Source of the DNA: CAZRHR01 sp964578885
GTDB lineage: Bacteria; Bacteroidota; Bacteroidia; CAIKAF01
Assembly (NCBI GenBank): GCA_964578885.1
Contig: CAZOEO010000024.1
Location: 1 to 23,525 of the forward strand
Reading direction: 5' to 3'
Length of the DNA stretch: 23,525 nt
Shown here: positions 23,021-23,525 of the stretch, piece by piece
Layout: the number at the start of each line of letters is the position of its first letter
Numbering within the stretch: the first letter of the stretch is position 1
Program-made: the position numbers and the translations under genes
The notes under the pieces: generated by a model
Told to the model about the DNA's origin: nothing
Databases searched by the model: none
What the model saw: the letters and a program-made list of their open reading frames with translations, nothing else

Positions 23021-23210
23021 CACCATTTTATGGTTCTTTTCACAGAATCCAAATGGAAAATTTCTTGAAGACGGAAGTTTGAGACGTATTCAGGGCGTTT
23101 CAGGGGTCGATTTCCCCGGGGGCCACCACTCCTCCTCCCCAGGCGACAAGCTACAAATTTTCCCTCACCTGAGTCGGCAATTAATCGTTTATAAACGGAT
23201 AAAATCGGCT
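23021..23210 (+). repeat. 190-bp tandem unit 2 (contains copy C2)
   Basis: Second 190-bp unit. Copy C2 of the repeat lies at 23121-23210. A third start of the same unit appears at 23482 and is cut by the window end, so more units may follow. Confidence 0.9.
23121..23210 (+). repeat. Intergenic repeat, copy C2
   Basis: Copy C2 is nearly identical to C1 and keeps the CGTTTATAAACG core and the AAAATCGGCT end. Confidence 0.8.
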
Positions 23211-23376
23211 AGGGGAGAAGCTGCTGCCGTTGAAGCCTATTGAGGACTTCAAGGCTGTCCATTGGTGAGATTGATCTTTTAATTTTTGTCCGAAGAATGG
23301 GAAGAAAAGAAAATCCATCCATGCAGACCACGCATGCCTTCGGAACGGATTTTTGAATTGGATTATGTCTGTTCAT
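23209..23376 (-). CDS. Doubtful 55-aa ORF between repeat copies
   Basis: A 55-codon frame from an ATG at 23376 to a TAG at 23209 that falls on the edge of repeat copy C2. The peptide has a CVVC motif (residues 15-18) and a basic RTKIKR segment, with no signal peptide or family I recognise. It fills most of the spacer between repeat copies C2 and B2, so it might be a repeat-bounded small gene, but it has no visible promoter or ribosome site and could be chance. Confidence 0.2.
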   Translation of the reverse strand: MNRHNPIQKSVPKACVVCMDGFSFLPILRTKIKRSISPMDSLEVLNRLQRQQLLP

Positions 23377-23420
23377 CGGTCGGAAGCAGCTTGAAGTTCA
23401 GGGTTTTATTCCTAAACTTT

Positions 23421-23481
23421 CCGCGGACAAGTTACGACCTCCGACAGGAGTTATTCGGCCATTCACCGATTAAAATCGGCT
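23421..23481 (+). repeat. Intergenic repeat, copy B2 (short form)
   Basis: GCGGACAAGTTACGACC, CGACAGGAGTTATTCGGCC, then CCGATTAAAATCGGCT. It matches B1 in lacking the CGTTTATAAACG core. Its GGACAAGTTACGACC is identical to that of A1/A2 on the other flank, 23 kb away. Confidence 0.8.
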
Positions 23482-23525
23482 CACCATTTTATGGTTCTTT
23501 TCACAGAATCCAAATGGAAAATTTC
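23482..23525 (+). repeat. Start of a third 190-bp unit, cut by window end
   Basis: The 44 bases after copy B2 match the first 44 bases of the 190-bp unit at 23021. The unit therefore follows both B- and C-type repeat ends, which makes the CGGCT junction a recurrent boundary. Confidence 0.85.

Larger units (their letters stand above)
22626..23525. other. Gene-poor flank with repeat array
   Basis: No recognisable gene lies in these 900 bp apart from a doubtful 55-codon ORF. The stretch holds repeat copies B1, C1, C2 and B2 and a 190-bp tandem duplication, and it runs off the window inside a further repeat copy. No terminator with a T-run was found directly after the BatA-domain gene. Confidence 0.6.

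Noticed and set aside
22756..23525. Integron attC cassette array
   Set aside because: No integrase in the window and no attC core (RYYYAAC/GTTRRRY) pair is evident; the palindrome is central rather than made of paired end boxes.

Overview
The window looks like a chromosomal segment of a Bacteroidota bacterium. The evidence is two proteins with C-terminal type IX secretion (T9SS) sorting domains, a TonB-dependent receptor with the Bacteroidota carboxypeptidase-D-like N-terminal domain, a BatA-type N-terminal domain protein, and TAnnTTTG-like -7 elements upstream of several genes in place of sigma70 boxes. Shine-Dalgarno sequences are weak or absent, as is usual in this phylum. I cannot place it below phylum. 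No tRNA, rRNA, transposase, integrase or CRISPR array was seen.

Layout. 1-854 is gene-poor and holds two copies of an intergenic repeat (87 bp, 3 mismatches) and a 57-codon ORF or remnant. 855-2894 (minus) is a sulfide/persulfide detoxification operon: a CstB-like persulfide dioxygenase with a pseudo-rhodanese and a rhodanese domain, then two single-domain rhodaneses, closed by a strong terminator. 3100-9018 (plus) is a 1972-residue secreted surface protein with three ~370-residue repeats, eight ~73-residue Ig-like repeats and a T9SS tail. 9143-10327 (plus) is an exonuclease VII large-subunit-like protein that ends in a coiled coil and a membrane anchor. Converging on it from the other strand is a pyrG operon (pyrG, then two secreted proteins of unknown function; 10333-13201). 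13334-16849 (minus) holds a TonB-dependent receptor followed by a secreted T9SS protein. 16953-20339 (minus) is a tight dnaX operon (dnaX, a DUF1295 membrane protein, an MBL-fold protein). 20586-22625 (plus) is a BatA-domain membrane protein. 22626-23525 is gene-poor and carries four more copies of the same repeat family, two of them inside an almost perfect 190-bp tandem duplication.

The most unusual items are (1) the membrane-anchored XseA-like protein with no XseB partner in view, (2) the palindrome-centred repeat family on both flanks of the gene block, which has no obvious mobility gene and a variable interior, and (3) the giant repeat protein. The housekeeping genes (pyrG, dnaX) argue against the whole window being a mobile island. 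No function for items 1 and 2 can be proved from sequence alone.
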